Notes: generated by a model not told the origin, from the letters alone. Shown: positions 1-14,300, numbered from the stretch's first letter. The stretch is 64,000 bases of DNA from Pinus tabuliformis (GCA_031772625.1 CM062816.1:1668903058-1668967057), one strand, 5' to 3'. A program made the numbers and translations.

Positions 1-103
1 ACATGCCACTAGTTTTGTCAAATTCTCTCTCTATAATTCAAGTTTACATTCTAGTAGGTTCTGTGGGTCTTTTGAATACAATGGTTGAAACACACATGTT
101 CTA

Positions 104-1641
104 TGTAGTATCCCTTGGTAAACATGTAAATATTTGCATTACTTTTTTGAGTTACTTGGTACGCTATGGACCATGTTAAAATGTCTAATGTGAATAAGTT
201 ATGAACATGAATGTTCATTTTTATTAAATAAAATTTTTAAATAGTCAACCATAAACTTACGAGGAAAGTAATGCTATAGTGAGTCTCATATTCAAGAATA
301 GCTGAACATAGTTAAGAGCAGAGGTAGTTTCCTGACTAAACTCCTCTCCCTAGAGATAAAGCATCTCATATGGGAAAAGGAATCCAAGAGGGAACAAGAG
401 ACCTGAGGCAACCTTGGAGGAGAGAGATTGTAATACAATTGAACCTCTGATGGGACATTTTAGAGGGAGGCAAGACATTGTCTGGCATATATTTCTTGAG
501 TTGGTTGGCCAATGGAACTCTATTCTATAACCCTAGACTAAAACTGGCTAGGATCAAGAGGTCTTGGGTGAACCTATTAAGGTTCTCAATCTAAAAATTG
601 TTCTAGATATGAAACTGGCTTTGTGGGAGTACCATCGATGTTACCGGTTCTCAAGGTTGGGAGGACATTCCTTTTCCCCTATGGTTTTGTGGAAGGTTGA
701 AAGAAAGAACAAATGAGTAATATCGAATCTATGGTCTCTAATAGCTTATTACTTTCAGAAAATAAATTTGTTATTCATGTGTGAAATCAGCTTACTCTGA
801 GATAGGATTGAATGGTGATTTACTATATCAAAAGTGACTATCATATGAAAATAGTAAGGTGAAGTTACTGTGTCTTGAAGTAATACATAATTATTTATTT
901 AAGGAAAATTGAATGATGGTATAATCTATAAATAATCACAACAATAGTGAAAGACAAGGCCATATGAAAATTAAATTTAGAACTATACCCTATGAGGGAT
1001 TCGGGTTAGTTCATGGGCCCAACTAAGTCATTAGCAACCTAGGAACAATTCCTAGTCGCAAGGGGCATTCATTTTAACAAAACGTATAAAACAAAATGTA
1101 AACGACAAAAACAATAGTGGTGCCTTATAAATGAGTATCACAATGTCCAAGTTAAAGAAAGGAAAATTGGCCTAGGAATTATCACAAGGTTCTTCTGAAA
1201 TAGACTATGGAAAAAATGTACAAGCCATAATATATTCATCACATATTTCTAGTTCAACGAAATACATATTTTGCAACAGTAAATCAAAATTTTCTATAGC
1301 GTTAATTTAAAATACTTAATATGACTTCTAGATAGTGTAGAAGGCGAAAACATAGACCTCACTATGGAAGACGAAAAGAAAAGAATAAAGAATAAAGGAA
1401 AATTTCAAACAACTTGCATTAACAAGTAAAATAACACATAATCAACTATTGAAAATGAGAAATTAGTGAGTAACAAAGACGAGTTTAAATGCACCTAAAA
1501 TGCTAGAACCGGTGTATGCAATTACAAGTAAAATTTCTCTAAATAGCTATTTTAGATTAAGGGTCCCAAGTCTTTTTGAACATGGATAAACAATATTTGT
1601 CAAATTTGAATTAAAGCTTGAATGGTATCAGAATTATAACA
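104..1641 (+). repeat. 5' LTR of element A
   Basis: Direct repeat of 7607-9071. It starts TGTAGTATCCCTTGG and ends near GAATTATAACA. Similarity to the right copy runs through the whole length with scattered substitutions and small gaps. Both copies carry TGGTATC[A/T]GAATT close to the end; because both copies have it, it belongs to the repeat and is not the primer site. Confidence 0.75.
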
Positions 1642-4600
1642 ACCATTGAATACAACAAAAGACAATTGCAATCTATGTATTGGTAGGAACAACCCTAGCA
1701 TGAGGATTAGTCGTATGCCATTTTAATTCAAAAAAAATTGTTATATTTTATTAATACAATAGAGAGCTATTTCTCGAAATGCACTATTCGAAACTAGAGA
1801 CTGCCCACATGTTATTTGGAGCGAATGTATGTAACCTTAAAAAAAAAAAACCTAGTCGAAGACTTCTCCAGGACACCTGGGAAAAAGGGACGAAGAGTTA
1901 ACATTAAAAACATAACTTGCATAACAACCTCGAATAGTTTAAATAATTGCAATGGGTCGCAACGACAAGGTCTCACTTGTAAACAAAGAGAGGGGCAAGA
2001 TGTTACAACGAGCATTCTAAGGTAAATGCATAAAATTACTTCTAAGAAAAATTATAAGGTGCGAGAAGTAATAGAAGGTGAGTTACCTATGTGGGTTCCC
2101 TCTAAGCACAGCCTCTAGCAAAACCCTAAGGAAATTAAACCAAATTTCACAAATGCATGGTAAGAATATTGTGAAAACAAAACTTTACAATTCTACAGGC
2201 AGAATATTAAGTGAAAATCCAAGTCTCCCTAAAGGTAGAGTGACTCACCCTAACACCCTCATGCTCCTATATCCGAGCAACTCTAGGGTAATTTATGTTA
2301 AGGATTAGTCGATATCCCTACATTTAGAGCTCAAGGATTGTCACAAGATAGGGAAATTTGTTTAAACACCCCATAATGATGAAACTTAGTAAATAATTTC
2401 AAACAGAAAGAAAGAAACTTTAACCTTCTGACCCTACAATTACATGATAGTTTGAATTATGAAAGCTTTGGATGGACATTCCAGGCAATAAAACTATTTC
2501 CCCACTGAAAGGTTGTAGAGCCAAATGATTTGAAGGGAAAAAACTGAGCAGAAGGAGGTGTGGGTGGGTTGAGTGGTCACTTTCTAACCACCACTTCTCC
2601 AATTCACCGTTGACAGAAACCCTACCAGATCTGAACCATAGATTGAAGCCCTCACACCTATCGAGACGCTTGGGTATTTCGATGGAAGACAACTAGACAA
2701 GTTTCGAGAACGTTCGATGGCTAGTCCCCACATACATTAAACTCAAAAATTTATTATTGGAATGATACAAACATCAATGCCATTCAAAATGTGATATGGC
2801 CAAATCTAGGATAATGCCAATTTGTACTCACAACAATGATAAATACTGTGTAACTATCATTAAGTGTAAACTTAAACCAACAACATATAATAAATTGGAA
2901 AAATTCTTGTGTTTTAAGCTTCAAATTTAGCAATAATGTTCCATGGGTTAATAGATAGTATGTAGTTAAAAAAAAAATTAATAATAAAATAAAATTGTTG
3001 AGGTATATTATATGTGGTATTAGCGCTGAAGGCTTCAACAATATGGCTTTTTTAAGGGAAAATAGTAAAAAAAATTGTTGCGTTCGATAGAAAATAAGAT
3101 TTGGAAATATGGCAAATTCGCTTTCAGGACCAAGTTCTGCACCTTTACTTGAATCAAATCTTAAGACATGGGTGCAGCTAGGCGAAGAAATCTGGTCCAT
3201 AACCACTATACTATTTGAAACAAGGTAGAGATTGAAGGAAGAAGTCACTTATATAATGGCTGAAAATGAATACTAAAAAGAGGAACCAAATAAAAATTTT
3301 ATGCTATAGACTCAAGGAAAACATAAGTGAAAGAACCCTGCCATGAGTAGATTGAAAAAAAAAATTATTACGCAAGTTAAGTTGTAAAATACCAATTGAA
3401 TTATTGTTGGGGAACCCTTCCCTACAATAATTGATATCTTGGGTGCCTACGAGAACAAAGAGTTGCTTGGAAGACTTATCTAATAACACATGTTAATTAG
3501 TAAATTATATCCCGTGACCATTGGATAGTGAGTGGAGAGAGAATTTTATGAGCGATAAGGATGAAGAAGTATATTTGTAGTCAAATTAAGAGATATACAC
3601 GTGTAAAAGAAGGAGAGTATTAATTCATATACTATTAAACAATTATAAAACATCAGATAGGTATGAAATCACCTTGAAAAGTATAGAATAATATCTATGA
3701 TGATTGTTTGTTAATAGTTGCAAGGCTTTTCTGTTGATTTGCACTAAATATTATTTTGATATATAATTTATAAAGATTGATATTCATAAGATCGATATTC
3801 ATAACGATGTTTTATATTAACAATGTAGTATAGATTTCCAAGGAAGTAATCAATGGTGAAGTAGTCTCCTAACAAGGTGGATAGATAATAAAACCTAAGT
3901 AACATGACTAAATAATGTACTTACAACCGTGAAGAAAGGATTGTATTATCAAACCTTAACAAGACGAGGTAAATAAGTATAATTGAACCAAAACAACAAA
4001 TAATTAAAAAACATTATTGTTACATTAAGCAATTGAAAGTAGAAACAAAATCAAGGATTGAAGCTTACTTGTAGATGCTTGGATTAAAAAAAATGTATAA
4101 TCAAGTCCTTTCAGACCAAACACAAGTTTTTTAAAACAAGAATATAAGTGTTGGGTATTCCATCCATACATGGAACCTATCCAAAATTAGGTGTCTCTTT
4201 CTAAGATCTTTGAAGGAGATCAGGGTGACCAGAGTCATAGTAGGCCATTCCAAAAGAAGAACGACATGAAAAGGAAAATGGTGACTGAACCAAAAGGTGT
4301 ATACTCTTTAAAAATTGCAAGACTTATTTAACTAAAGACCCAAGCACCAATTTATGTGAAATACACAAGGTTCTGTTGATTCTATGAAGGAAATCAACAA
4401 TATTGTTGTTGGTTTTATAGATATATCAATCATTGTATCCATATAATATGGGTGAGGAAAATAGTTAGTAGTAGGAGTACAGAGTAACCTTACTAAGAAC
4501 CAATCTCATGAAAGGAATATGGACAATTAATAGTGCCCTTATGGAAACAATGTTAACCAAAATGGAAGTACTCGAAGTTTTTACAAGTACACCAATATAA

Positions 4601-7595
4601 CTCTAGAATTAGGAGAACAAAAGCTCTACAAAAAAATTACCTACGGAGGTGGTTCCCTAGATATTTCCAAGCCTTTGCATGGAAATGATGGTCATCCGTG
4701 AAGCAAGGAAAACTAAAATTGGAAATAAAATTTTAATTTATGATAAAAAGGACTACTAGTAAAAAAATAGAAATTGCTGAGGTGGACTATGTAGATAAAT
4801 AATCAACAAATCTAGTCAATGGCAAGTAATGCTTGGAATAATGCATGCATGTGTAAATTAAGAGGATTTAACAAGCCATGAGAAACGATAGAGTGTGGAT
4901 AAAACCATGGACAAGCATGAAGAAAATATGTCGTTTGTGATCTAAAAATGAGAGGCTTATGGAATGAAACTTGAAATAGGAAGGGTAGAGATTGGACTCA
5001 TCTTATAAAAATTATATATACATACCAATTAGTGGTTACATTTGTATGGGTTCGGAAGAACCAAAAGGGCATTAATGCTGGTTAGGGAAAAGCTGAGAGC
5101 CTTGAGGTAAATAATGATAGATGCAAAATATGTAAGTTAATTATGAATCATAATAATTCTTGTTGAATGTTAAGGAGTCCAATGAAAATTACTAGTGCAT
5201 CATGATGACTAAGAAGGTTAGGGAACCTTCGCTATGAATACTCTGTTTTAGAGTATAAATACATAATAAAGTTGTAAATACCTGTGAAAAGTGTTGAGAA
5301 GAGGGTGGAAAACTCTATATTGATGTTGAATGAAGTATGGGACAACACAGAAGGTACCCAATGTCAATTTGTGTTACAGTTGAACTTAATGTATAGAATA
5401 TTTTCATCGAAGTAAAAATATATAATAACAACATAATGTGAGTGTGAGTATGTTAAATGTTGTAATTTATGAATGTGACTAAACTCCCATGGCTATCAGG
5501 AGCAGGTTTTGTTGTCAAGACTAATAAAAGTGGAAGAATTAATTATATACCTGCCTAGAAAAGAGAGAGAGAAAATCATTGAAAAACTTTCAAAAGGAAT
5601 CTTTCTAATTACCTTAATTGAATATTGTTAGCAATTGACTTATTTGCAGTCTAAAATTTTAGTTCCGCATATCAAATAATTTAAAGAATGATGCCACTGA
5701 CATGGCCAGTGACATTCTCAAGGAAAAGAAGTGTGAAAAACATGTAATTGTGAACAATAGAAGAAGTTCTAGCTTAAAAATCCCTATCGAAACCCACAGA
5801 GTGTTGGTAAGTCGGGATAGAATTTAATACTAATTTATTGACATAACAAAATTAATGAAACATTTTTAGCCGATCAAATTAGAAGTGATGGTGATTAGCG
5901 ATATTTTGTTTGCTCCGAGAAATAGAAAAGTCGAAGACACATAGAAATAGTGCTGAAAAGATTTATAAAATGATAGTTCTACGTGAACATGGGCAAGGTG
6001 ATATAGATTAAGGCTAATATGGAGAGTAGAAACAGTAATGTGACAACCAGGTAGGCTAGTTGAGTCCATGAAGATTATGGACAACAAAATGGAAAAAAGG
6101 GAATTATTTTAACCTTGGCTTAGAGTTTCACATGTATATATAGATCTATATGTGTGTAAGAAAATATGAAAGTTGACTACTTACAGCTAATATGGAAAAG
6201 GAAAGTTATATGTTGACCAAATAAAATTCTACTATGTAGGACCCTTATATTGTAATCATTGAGAAGCAGAAGAAGTAGTATGACCTAGTTTGCATGGTGT
6301 GGTCTCTGGAACTATATGTGGTAAAGTAAAGTGGTGAGTAATGTGTTTATGTGTATGTGTTGTACAAAGTATATGTTTATTGTGTATGGTGCTATATGTA
6401 CGTGGCATTATGTAAAGGTACACTTAAATACTAACAAAAATAATGCAAAGGTCATTGGATCTATATGGGGTACAAATCGGTGTCACAGATAACTAAAGAC
6501 TAATTGAGTTGGTGTTGTAGTATAAACAAGTAAACATTAAATGGGTTTGTTAGAGTAACCAGACGGAATGACAAGATTTCATGATGTGGAAAAATCTAGT
6601 GGAAAAACAAAAGATTATGGCCAAGTGGTGCATCTATAACTATAGAGAGAAATAGAAATATCTAAACCTATTTTTTCAAGTTGAGTCAATGTGTAAATGA
6701 ATGCAAGGGAAAGAAAACCCATGGCTATACACAAAAATAAATTGTGTATAACCTTCATCATCAACTTGCAATACAGGATGATAAAGGGTTAAAATTGAAG
6801 GACTCTTGGTTTTATGCTAAAATAAATAACAAAGCATCTCAAGAGGGACATAACTAAGTACTTGGACATAATAGATAGCAATGTAGTTGCCTTGAACAAG
6901 GCAAGAGAAGGAGGTTATTCTAAACTTTACTCATGCATGAATAATGCATAAATAACATTTGAAATTAAGATATAGTAATTCTATCCAATACGACAATACA
7001 CTAATTGCAATCTATCATAAAAAACAACAATAAATTGTTTCTAAAATATTAGTACCACTATTTAAATAGTACAAATGGAATTGGTACTTCCTTGAGCTCA
7101 AATTTACAATAGAATCAGATAGTGGGATCCTTGCTAATTGACATGGACAGTGCGTAAGTAAAAATGATTTATTTCTATTGTTGATGAGCTTACAATAATT
7201 TTGATGACTCTTATTAGGTGTAGGTTGTTGACCCTTGTTGGATTGTGATGTATGTTGATGACCCTCACTAGGTACATAAAAAATAGAAAAATGATGCATG
7301 TAATAAAGTGTGAAATGATTTTGTATATGTGTCTTAAATAAAAATTGAGGGATAACTAATGAAAACCTTGACATTTTGGTTGTAGGTCAAACTGAATGGA
7401 GAGTTCTAGTTCGAACCTTTGAATATTCTTGATTGGATAGAAACAATGCTTCAGAAGTGAATTATCACCCAGGGTAAAGTGCAATGGAAGATCTTTAGCC
7501 CCGGAGAGGCTATCTGGGAGGATGAGCATTTTATGTGCAAAGCATATTCCAACATGTTTTAGAGGATAGAAAACATCGACGATGGTGTTTCGCTC
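1642..7595 (+). mobile_element. Internal region of element A, mostly unreadable
   Basis: About 6 kb of AT-rich DNA between the LTRs. The only protein-level signal I trust is at 7476-7559, read on the + strand, where a peptide containing VQWKIFSPGEAIWEDE matches the usual end of gypsy pol (integrase C-terminus). It lies 37 bases before the purine tract, the expected place. The remaining small ORFs in this block show no family motif. No gag, reverse transcriptase or RNase H could be recognised by eye. Confidence 0.55.
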
Positions 7596-7606
7596 AAAGG
7601 GGGAGA
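7596..7606 (+). other. Polypurine tract of element A
   Basis: The tract AAAGGGGGAGA directly abuts the right LTR start at 7607. A purine run at this place is the plus-strand primer in LTR retroelements and fixes both the orientation and the LTR boundary. Confidence 0.75.
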
Positions 7607-9071
7607 TGTAATACCCCTTGGTAAACATGTAAATATTTGAATTACATTGTTGAGTTAGTTGGAATGATATGGACTATGTTAAACGATATAATGTGAATAA
7701 TTATAAACATGAATGTTCATTTTTATTAATAAAAATAATTTAAATAGTTAGCCATAAAATTACGGGGAAAGTAATGTTATAGTGAGTTTCATATTCCAGA
7801 ACAGATGAAGACAGTAATGGGCAGAGGTAGTTTCTTGCTCAAACTGCTCTCCCTAGAGATAAAACATCTCATATGGGAAAAGGAGGCCAAGAGGGAACAA
7901 GAGAGTTGATGAAACCTTGGAGGAGAGAGACTGTAGTAAAATTAAACCTCTGACAAGATGTTGTAGAGGGAGGCAAGACACTACCTGACATAGAGTTTTT
8001 TTATTTGGTTGGCTAGTGGAACTCTATTCGAGAACCCTAAACTGAAGTTGGTTGGGATCATGTGGTCTTGGGTGAACCTATTAAGGTTCTCAATCTAAAA
8101 AAAATTCTAGATATGAGAGTGGCTCGAGGCGGGAGTACCAATGGTATTATTGGTTCTCATAGGTTAGGAGGACATTCCCTTTCCCCTGTGGTTTTGTGGT
8201 AGGCTGAAAGAAAGAACAAATAAGTAATACAGAACCTGTGGTCTCTAATAATTTCTTGTTTTCAGAGAAGAAAGTTGTTATTTACATGCGAAATCTGCAA
8301 ACTCCAAGATAAGGTTGAATGGACGATTTACTGTATCAAAAGTGACTATCATATGCTAACAATAAGGTGAAGTTAATGTTCCTTGAATAAATATAGAGTT
8401 ATTTATTTAAGGAAAGTTAAACAATGGTATAATCTATAAAGAATCACAATAATAGTGATAGACAAGACCATAAGAAAAAAAAGTTAGAATTGTATCATCT
8501 AAGAGATTCAGGTTGGTGTCAGGTTGGCTTCTGGGCCCAACTAAGTCATTAGTAGTCCCAAGAGGCGTGCATTGTAACAAAACTCATAAAATAAAATGTA
8601 AACGAGTAGACAATAGTGGTGCCTTATAGATGATTATCATGGTGTCCAAGTTAAAGAAAGAAAAACTGGCACAAGAATTATCACAAGGTTATTGTGAATA
8701 TACTATGGAAAAATTCTACAAACCATAATATATTCCTCACATATTTTCAGTTCAATGAAATACATATTTTGCAATAGTAAATCAAAATTTTCTATAGCAT
8801 TAATTCAAAACAGTTAATATGACTTTTATACAATGTGGAAATCATAAACATGGTCCTCTCTATGTAAGTCGAAAATAAAAGAACAAATGAGAATTTCAAA
8901 CACATTGCATTAATAGGAAAAGTAACACATAATCAACTATTGAAACTACAACTACAACTAAAATTTCTTAGAAATAGCTATTTTATATTAAGAGTCCTAA
9001 GTCTTCATGAATAAGGATAAACAATATTTGTCGATTTTGAATTAAAGCTTGAATGGTATCTGAATTGTAAC
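7607..9071 (+). repeat. 3' LTR of element A
   Basis: Starts TGTAATACCCCTTGG right after the purine tract and ends near GAATTGTAACA, matching the left LTR along its length. Similarity stops just after 9072, where the left copy continues into internal sequence and this one into unrelated DNA. Confidence 0.75.
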
Positions 9072-9137
9072 AACTTGACATTTGTGAATAGACACTAGGA
9101 ATGCAACTAAAGGAAGCAAAGAAGTAGTGGTGGGCCT

Positions 9138-9251
9138 TCCTACCCTCTAATCCACACTCAAATATATTATGTCTACTAATTAAGATATTACAACTCCTAC
9201 CCTCTAATCCACACTTAAATATATTATGTCTACTAATTAAGATATTTGAAC
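9138..9251. repeat. 57-bp tandem duplication
   Basis: Two adjacent copies beginning TCCTACCCTCTAATCCACAC start at 9138 and 9195 and differ at only a few bases. Confidence 0.85.
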
Positions 9252-10218
9252 TCCTTCACTGTCTTTTCACATTTAGAATTTTGAGTTGAAAATGCTATTG
9301 TTAGCTACTTGTAGATGACCATTTCAAAATATAATCATTTGTTATTTTGAATGACACAATCTCCCAGAAAACTAATTTTGTACAACTTTGTTGTAATTTT
9401 TTGGTGCAACATTTTTTATTAATATAAATTTCTCGAATTTTGTTAAAAAATTTAATATTGATATTTGTCATTTTAAATTATAATTAATATGTATTTTTTC
9501 CATAAAGTATAGCTTAAGTTGAAATTACCATGTTATAAAATATTATCTAAACCATGACATTTGAAATTCAAAACCTCTTTAAGTTAGGAAAAAAAAAATA
9601 ATATATATTTTTATTTTAATAGTTAATTAATTAAATATTAATAAAATAAAATAAAATAAAAGAAGAAAAATGTATCTTAGTAGTTTAAATATTCCCTAAA
9701 TCATCATTTCCCTTATGGTTTTTAAATTTCTCTATAGCTCCAAGTAATAAAAGGAAAGAAATATTTCTTTTCTTTTAAATAAGGAGAAAATAATTTTGAA
9801 TTAATAAAATTGCAATATTAATAATTAACATTACAAATCAAGTTACATGGGACGTTTTAAGGTGATGAATTTATTTTTCTTTCATAAACCAAGATTTTAC
9901 TAAATCCAAAATTATAATTTCATTAAAGATTTTATGATAAAATTTTAATGATGAATTTTTTTTTTTTTTTATTATATATATAAAAAGAAACAATGATGGG
10001 TGTTATTAAAAAAGAAAATAGATATCTGACTCAAAACAGTTACATGTCTTCAAAATGGCCAGTATATCTTGTAGGTTTGGAATTGAGTGAGATGGTTCAA
10101 TCCAAACTTTCAAATAAGAACTCTATAATACAAAAAATTATTTTCTCCCAACTAAAAATTTTCAAAACACTCCAAAATTTTTATATAATACATTCTATTA
10201 TAGTTTCGACTTGGCTTG

Positions 10219-10398
10219 ACTTATATAATTACTACAGTGAAACCTATGAGCACTTGGTCAACAAATATTTAAATAATAAAATATCTACTTTATTATAAAT
10301 TACAAAATACTTATATAATTACTACAGTGAAAGATGTGGGCACTTGGTCAACAAATATTTAGATAATAAGATATCTACTTTATTAGAAAATACAAAAT
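10219..10398. repeat. 90-bp tandem duplication
   Basis: Copies start at 10219 and 10309 with ACTTATATAATTACTACAGT and share GCACTTGGTCAACAAATATT. They differ at several bases. The second copy ends a few bases before the left LINE-1 target duplication. Confidence 0.85.
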
Positions 10399-10403
10399 AT
10401 ATG

Positions 10404-10422
10404 TAATTCGAGAAACACTATC
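10404..10422. repeat. Left target-site duplication of LINE-1
   Basis: The 19-base string TAATTCGAGAAACACTATC lies directly before the poly-T run and is repeated without mismatch at 17393-17411, at the other end of LINE-1. This length and position fit target-primed reverse transcription. Confidence 0.9.
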
Positions 10423-10431
10423 TTTTTTTTT

Positions 10432-11383
10432 GCTAAAGCAAGAGTCGAACATTCTATATCAATACGAATTACATAAGGTACAACAGTCCTCAAGGAACTG
10501 TGAGCAAAAGAGAAACCAAATCACTAACAGCCACAGAACCACAAACAGTACCGCAAAACCCTCGAAAAGCAGGCCAAAGTCTAAACCAATCAATCACCCT
10601 CCAGAGATCCGATGGATTACGATAAAATAAGCCTCGGATTCGAATAGGGGAAAGAAGCCATTCTAAAAGGATTTTGGGTCCGAAAGGGGATAACTCTCGA
10701 GCATAATTTTGTCCCGAAATCCACCAATGCCCACCATGATGCGTAACAAGCTCGGAGGATAACAATCGCCCTGCCCTACACCTTATCCTTGATCGTCGCT
10801 TCCCCTTGCCAGATCCAACAGTGGAGGAAGATATCGCACGACCCACAAACACAGAGAATAACCGCGCACTAAACACCCTGGACCCACCAACCTGCATGAT
10901 TGATCATGACCGTAGAAACATATTGCTTGATCCAACGGCTGTGATACATATCGCACATGCCAAAAGCACCTAGATTTAGCTCGCGATGAGGGCGATATTT
11001 ATTTCCGTACCTAGGCCACGTGTTGATATGTGAATGGAATCGCTCCAAAATCTAAAAAACCACAAACCGCATGAAGGGCTTGTGATGAACCCAAAACCAC
11101 TCCCCAAGCGGTATTACCATCGCCGAAAGAAAAACCGGTTTGTTGAGTTTGCCGAGATATCCAGGATTCTGGCCTCTTGCACTAGCCCATCTCCTCGCGC
11201 TAAAGCACCAAAGGAAGATGAAAAGTCATTCGTTCCACCGTCTACCCAAGTAACGGCTTCTACCTAACCACCTCCTCCTGAGACTTCTAAGATTGTTCTT
11301 ACCACGGTTGAGGAGGCCAACAGTGAACTGCTTCCCAAAAGGGACCTCCCTACAAAACTGACACTTCATAAGAAAAACCCAAA
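10432..11383 (-). other. 3' region of LINE-1
   Basis: About 950 bases between the ORF2 stop and the poly-A tail, less AT-rich than the surroundings. The last 100 bases, read on the - strand, run TTGAGGACTGTTGTACC... to the poly-A tail, much like other plant L1 tails. The open frame 10490-10897 (- strand) has no recognised domain. On the + strand, 11034-11267 is open for 77 codons with a basic, Ser/Pro-rich product; it may be chance or a captured fragment and is not called as a gene. Confidence 0.55.
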
Positions 11384-14300
11384 TCAAATAGATGCCGGTT
11401 CTATGTCTCTATTACGAAACACCTTTCTGTCCTCGTCTGCCTGATCTAGACAGCGCACCCTTAACCCATTCTGAGGCAGCTCTTGCCAGCTCAGCTCGAC
11501 CCTGCTCATGGTGCAGAGCACCCCTTGATTTGCCAGGATGTTCGCCAATTTATTGGCCGTTCTTAGCACATGTGTGAAGCTCATTGTACTTAAGCCCCGA
11601 AGGTGAAGCTGAATCCGCTGAAAGACCTGCAGCAACCTCCAGTGCTTTGAGACTTTTTCTGGCTTCGTACCATAACTGATTCTCTTAACCGAATTAATGA
11701 TTAACTCAGAGTCAGCTTCAACTATGATATTCTGGAGATTATTTTGCTTTAGGAATTCTAAACAATGCTCGAGAGCCATTAATTCTGCCAAATTATTAGT
11801 GGCTCTTCCCAAATGGCAGTGAAAAATAAAAAGGATGCAGCCATTATCATCTCTTAACACCCCTCCAAAACTGGCTACACCCGGGTTACCTTTTGAGGCC
11901 CCATCAATGTTGTATTTCAAAAAACCCTGAGGTGGGGGGTGCCAGTAATCCTGCTTAGTGTTCATTTTCATGACCTTCCTGTCCAAGCCCTGTGGGATGA
12001 GCTCCTGCATCCCCAACTGAAGAAGTATCTGCCTTTCAACGTCTGAAGGTGGATTCTTTGGGGAATTTCTCACAATAGTTCCTACCGTCTCTTTAAGTTG
12101 TCTTAAAATATACTCAAAGATTTGTTGGGATGATATTTTTTCATTTTTGAAGACTCTGTTGTTTCTTTCTTTCCATACATTCCATATTATGAAGCTTGGC
12201 ATTAAAGCCCAAGCTGAGCAGAGAAACTCATAATCAGAGAAGTTTCGTCTCCATTTATTCAGGGTGTTGATAATGCTTCCTTTGTCCCTGTCTGTCTGTT
12301 GGAAAATAGTGGCGAATGAGTCCCACAAACTGGAAGTGAAGTTGCAATTATTGAGCAGGTGCTCTATGGTTTCCTCCTGGGCCTCACAGAGCTGGCATCT
12401 AGAAGGACCTAGAACACCCCTCTTTCGAATATTATCCCAAGTCAGAATTTTCTTATGTTGAACTAGCCACATGAAGAGTTTGATCTTCATCCATCCTTGA
12501 TGCCTCCATAGGTTCTTCCAAGCCTTGTCCGATACATTGTGGTCCAGCTCAAGGAGTATGCTTTTAGCCTCCTTAAGATTGAAGGTACCTTCATTATTAT
12601 TACCCCATCTAAGTTGATCATGTCCCCCTGTCACTAAAATTTTTCTTTGGTCCAACACTTTCATTAGTGCCTCTGCTTTTTCTTTTAAGGGGTTATCATC
12701 CCTATAATCAAACTTCTTCCAAATTCTCCATTTTTCTTCTCTGTTGTTTTGAACCCAAAAATCTTTAACCCTGAGTAAACCTTTCGCATCAGTTTCTTTC
12801 TTGAGATCTAGAAAGTCCTCTGTTAGTAGTGTAGGTTTCTATTGCCATTTGTCCTCCCAAAACAAAGCAAGATCCCCCTCTCTGATTTCCCAAAAGCTAT
12901 TATTTTGTACTACTCCTCTATTCTCCCAGGCCTCATTCCAAATATGTGAACCTTTAATGATGCCAGTCATCCATATGTGCTCATTCTCTTACCAATTGCT
13001 AGCATATTTTGCTTTCCAGATACTAGCCCATTGAGCCCTTGGATCTTTTACCCAGCGCCACCATAATTTCGCCCCTAGAACTCTACTTAGCACTTTCGGA
13101 TCATCCAATCCAAGACCCCCCTGTTTTTTAGGTTTGCAGATCTTATCCCAAGCAACCAAGGCCCATTTCTTTCTCTGCTCCCCCTTGCCCCAAAGAAAGT
13201 CTCTTTGAATGTTTCTAAATTGTTGCAACACTCCCTTAGGAGCAGGAAGGGCAGAAAGCATGAAGACGGGGATAGATTGAAGAACAGCTTTAGTAAGCAC
13301 TAACCGACCAGCCAAGTTTAATGATCTAATAGTCCATTTCCTGATTTTATCCTACATCTTATTGATCAACGGCTCCCAAATGCTCTTGTGCAACTGTTTA
13401 ACAGTTAGAGGAACTCCCAAGTACTTAGAAGGAAGGACATCCCTTTGAAAGCCCAGAATTCTGGAGATGTCTATCTAAATAGCAATATTGGTATTAAAGA
13501 AAAAAATCTTAGATTTAGAGAGATTAACTTCCATACATGTAGCCATGGCAAAGTCACACAGGGTACGTTTATAAGCTAGTGCCTCTTTGAGTGTGGGGAT
13601 TCCCTGAAGCATGGTATCATCAACAAATTGTTGATGAGTTAAAGCCTAACAAGCCTCAGAAAGCTGAAGACCCTTGATATTTCCAATTTCTTTCGCATGC
13701 TTGATTGACCGACCAAGTCCTTCCATCATGAGGATAAAGAGAAAGGGAGAGAGCGGATCTCCCTGCCTGAGGCCTCTGGAGGGAGTAAAGGTCTTGGAAG
13801 GAGAACCATTAACTAGAATTGATAAGCTGGAAGAGGTAACTAAGGCCATGACCCATCTGACCCAGTTATGATCAAACCCAAAGGCTATAAGTACCTTCCT
13901 GATATAGGTCCAATTCAGCTTATCGTAAGCTTTGGCTAGGTCCAATTGCATAATCATGCCCGCTTTCCTATTGCTTACCAAAGAGTGAACCACCTCATGC
14001 GGTTGAATGATGTTATTGAGAATTTTTCTGCCCTCCACATACCCAGATTGCTCCATAGAAACTAGAGTGGGAAGAAGAGGTTTGAGCCTATTGGCCACTA
14101 CCTTGGATATTATTTTGTACACCACATTGCACAGAGCTATGGGTCTATATTTGTCTAGGGTCAGTGCATTATCCTGTTTGGGGATCAAGGATATGAAGGA
14201 AGTATTGAGCACCTTCAAAATGGTTCTATTCATTCTGGAATCCTCCACCACCTTCAGAATGTCCTGTTTAACAATATTCCAACAAGCTTTAAAGAAATCC

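Larger units (their letters stand above)
104..9071 (+). mobile_element. Element A: decayed Ty3/gypsy LTR retrotransposon
   Basis: Two long direct repeats of about 1.5 kb (104-1641 and 7607-9071) enclose about 6 kb. Both begin TGTA and share the same start (CCCTTGGTAAACATGTAAAT). A purine tract sits directly before the right copy, and an integrase-end reading lies just upstream of it. Together these identify an LTR element on the + strand. The ending ...GGAIWED-type peptide is typical of Ty3/gypsy pol C-termini. The element is broken with many breaks, and most of its interior is no longer readable as protein. By eye the LTRs are roughly 80-85% identical; at slow conifer substitution rates that suggests an insertion tens of millions of years old (inference). 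I find no convincing target duplication. Confidence 0.75.
9072..10403. other. AT-rich spacer without a gene
   Basis: A strongly AT-rich stretch between element A and LINE-1. It holds two short tandem duplications (listed separately) and A or T runs. The open frame at 9993-10298 has no recognisable domain and partly overlaps the 90-bp duplication, so I do not call it a gene. Confidence 0.6.

Noticed and set aside
1621-1645. TGGTATCAGAATT looked like a primer-binding site after the left LTR of element A
   Set aside because: The same text occurs at the end of the right LTR (9056-9068), so it is part of the repeat; the real primer site could not be identified.
2784-3248. 154-codon frame on the - strand inside element A
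   Set aside because: The product is a low-complexity Phe/Leu/Ile/Ser mix opposite the element's own strand; no family motif.
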